Below, piece after piece: positions 6,976-7,069 of a DNA stretch of 7,069 bases (its first letter is position 1; the number at the start of each line of letters is the position of its first letter). The notes below the pieces were generated by a model that was not told the DNA's origin, ran no database searches, and worked only from the letters and a program-made list of their open reading frames with translations. The stretch covers positions 1 to 7,069 of the forward strand of contig CAZRAY010000064.1 of assembly GCA_964598235.1 (NCBI GenBank), in the 5' to 3' direction. The position numbers and the translations under genes are program-made. Origin of the DNA: UBA652 sp964598235 (GTDB taxonomy: Bacteria; Pseudomonadota; Gammaproteobacteria; Nitrosococcales; Methylophagaceae).

Positions 6976-7007
6976 AAAAAAAGCCCAACCCTGATTGGGT
7001 TGAGCTT
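6976..7007 (-). terminator. Rho-independent terminator of the gene to the right
   Basis: Eleven-base arms (6981-6991 and 6997-7007) flank a five-base loop. On the minus strand the arms pair fully apart from one U-G wobble, and the stem is followed by seven T. On the plus strand the wobble becomes a C-A mismatch and the T tract is broken, so the minus strand is the likely direction. It would insulate this operon from a minus-strand gene beyond the right edge. Confidence 0.8.
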
Positions 7008-7069
7008 CTTTAAATATAAAACCTGGCAGTTTTGTGCAGGGACGTGCTGTATGCCTATTTTGCAGGATG

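Larger units (their letters stand above)
6718..7069. other. Gene-free region upstream of the operon
   Basis: No convincing coding frame is present on either strand in these 352 bases. From the operon outward the region holds the GGAG ribosome site of the first gene, an AT-rich leader with a short TTGTACAA palindrome (about 6796-6803), an inverted repeat (6893-6919), a weak promoter candidate (6927-6955) and an intrinsic terminator (6976-7007). The last 62 bases are unassigned. A frame on the minus strand stays open there but runs straight through the terminator stem, so I do not call it. Confidence 0.7.

Noticed and set aside
7008..7069. Open minus-strand frame at the right edge as the end of an upstream gene
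   Set aside because: The frame runs through the terminator stem before a stop, and the short fragment shows no recognisable protein.

Overview
The window is about 7 kb of AT-rich DNA, probably from a Gram-negative and perhaps gammaproteobacterial chromosome. This is inferred from Shine-Dalgarno starts, Sec-type leaders, DUF5011-type Ig-like modules and the lack of any Gram-positive wall-sorting signal; the genus cannot be told. All supported genes lie on the minus strand, so the locus reads from right to left. I see no tRNA, rRNA, CRISPR array or insertion sequence.

Layout in the direction of transcription. A rho-independent terminator (about 6976-7007) closes whatever lies beyond the right edge. 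A 350-base gene-free leader follows, with an inverted repeat and only a weak promoter candidate. Next come a small Sec-exported two-cysteine protein (6385-6717), then a membrane-anchored, acidic, cysteine-free protein of no recognised family (5673-6380). After these is a 1026-residue secreted protein with two Ig-like domains, a DPF-repeat linker, a putative zinc metallopeptidase core (HELYH plus EGIAEA) and a large C-terminal module (2567-5647). A possible 47-residue ORF (2409-2552) separates it from a second large secreted protein, which starts at 2384 and runs off the left edge (794 residues visible). The tight spacing and common strand suggest one operon.

The main point is that the two large proteins are modular paralogues. 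They share a long leader, a nearly identical first Ig-like domain (about 87% identical DNA over 311 gapless bases) and a related C-terminal module. Their centres are unrelated: a metallopeptidase-like core in one, and a proteinase K/aqualysin-like subtilase (S8) in the other. The subtilase appears to have lost its catalytic Asp (Gly280 in place of the Asp of the DTG motif), while His337, Asn429 and Ser523 remain. It also lacks a visible I9 propeptide and the normal substrate-binding strand.

The architecture resembles a shared delivery or scaffold frame carrying exchangeable centres. One centre is predicted active and the other is a predicted pseudoprotease or a divergent enzyme. What the system does (effector, toxin, adhesin, surface processing) cannot be read from the sequence. 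The two small upstream proteins are plausible partners by position only.
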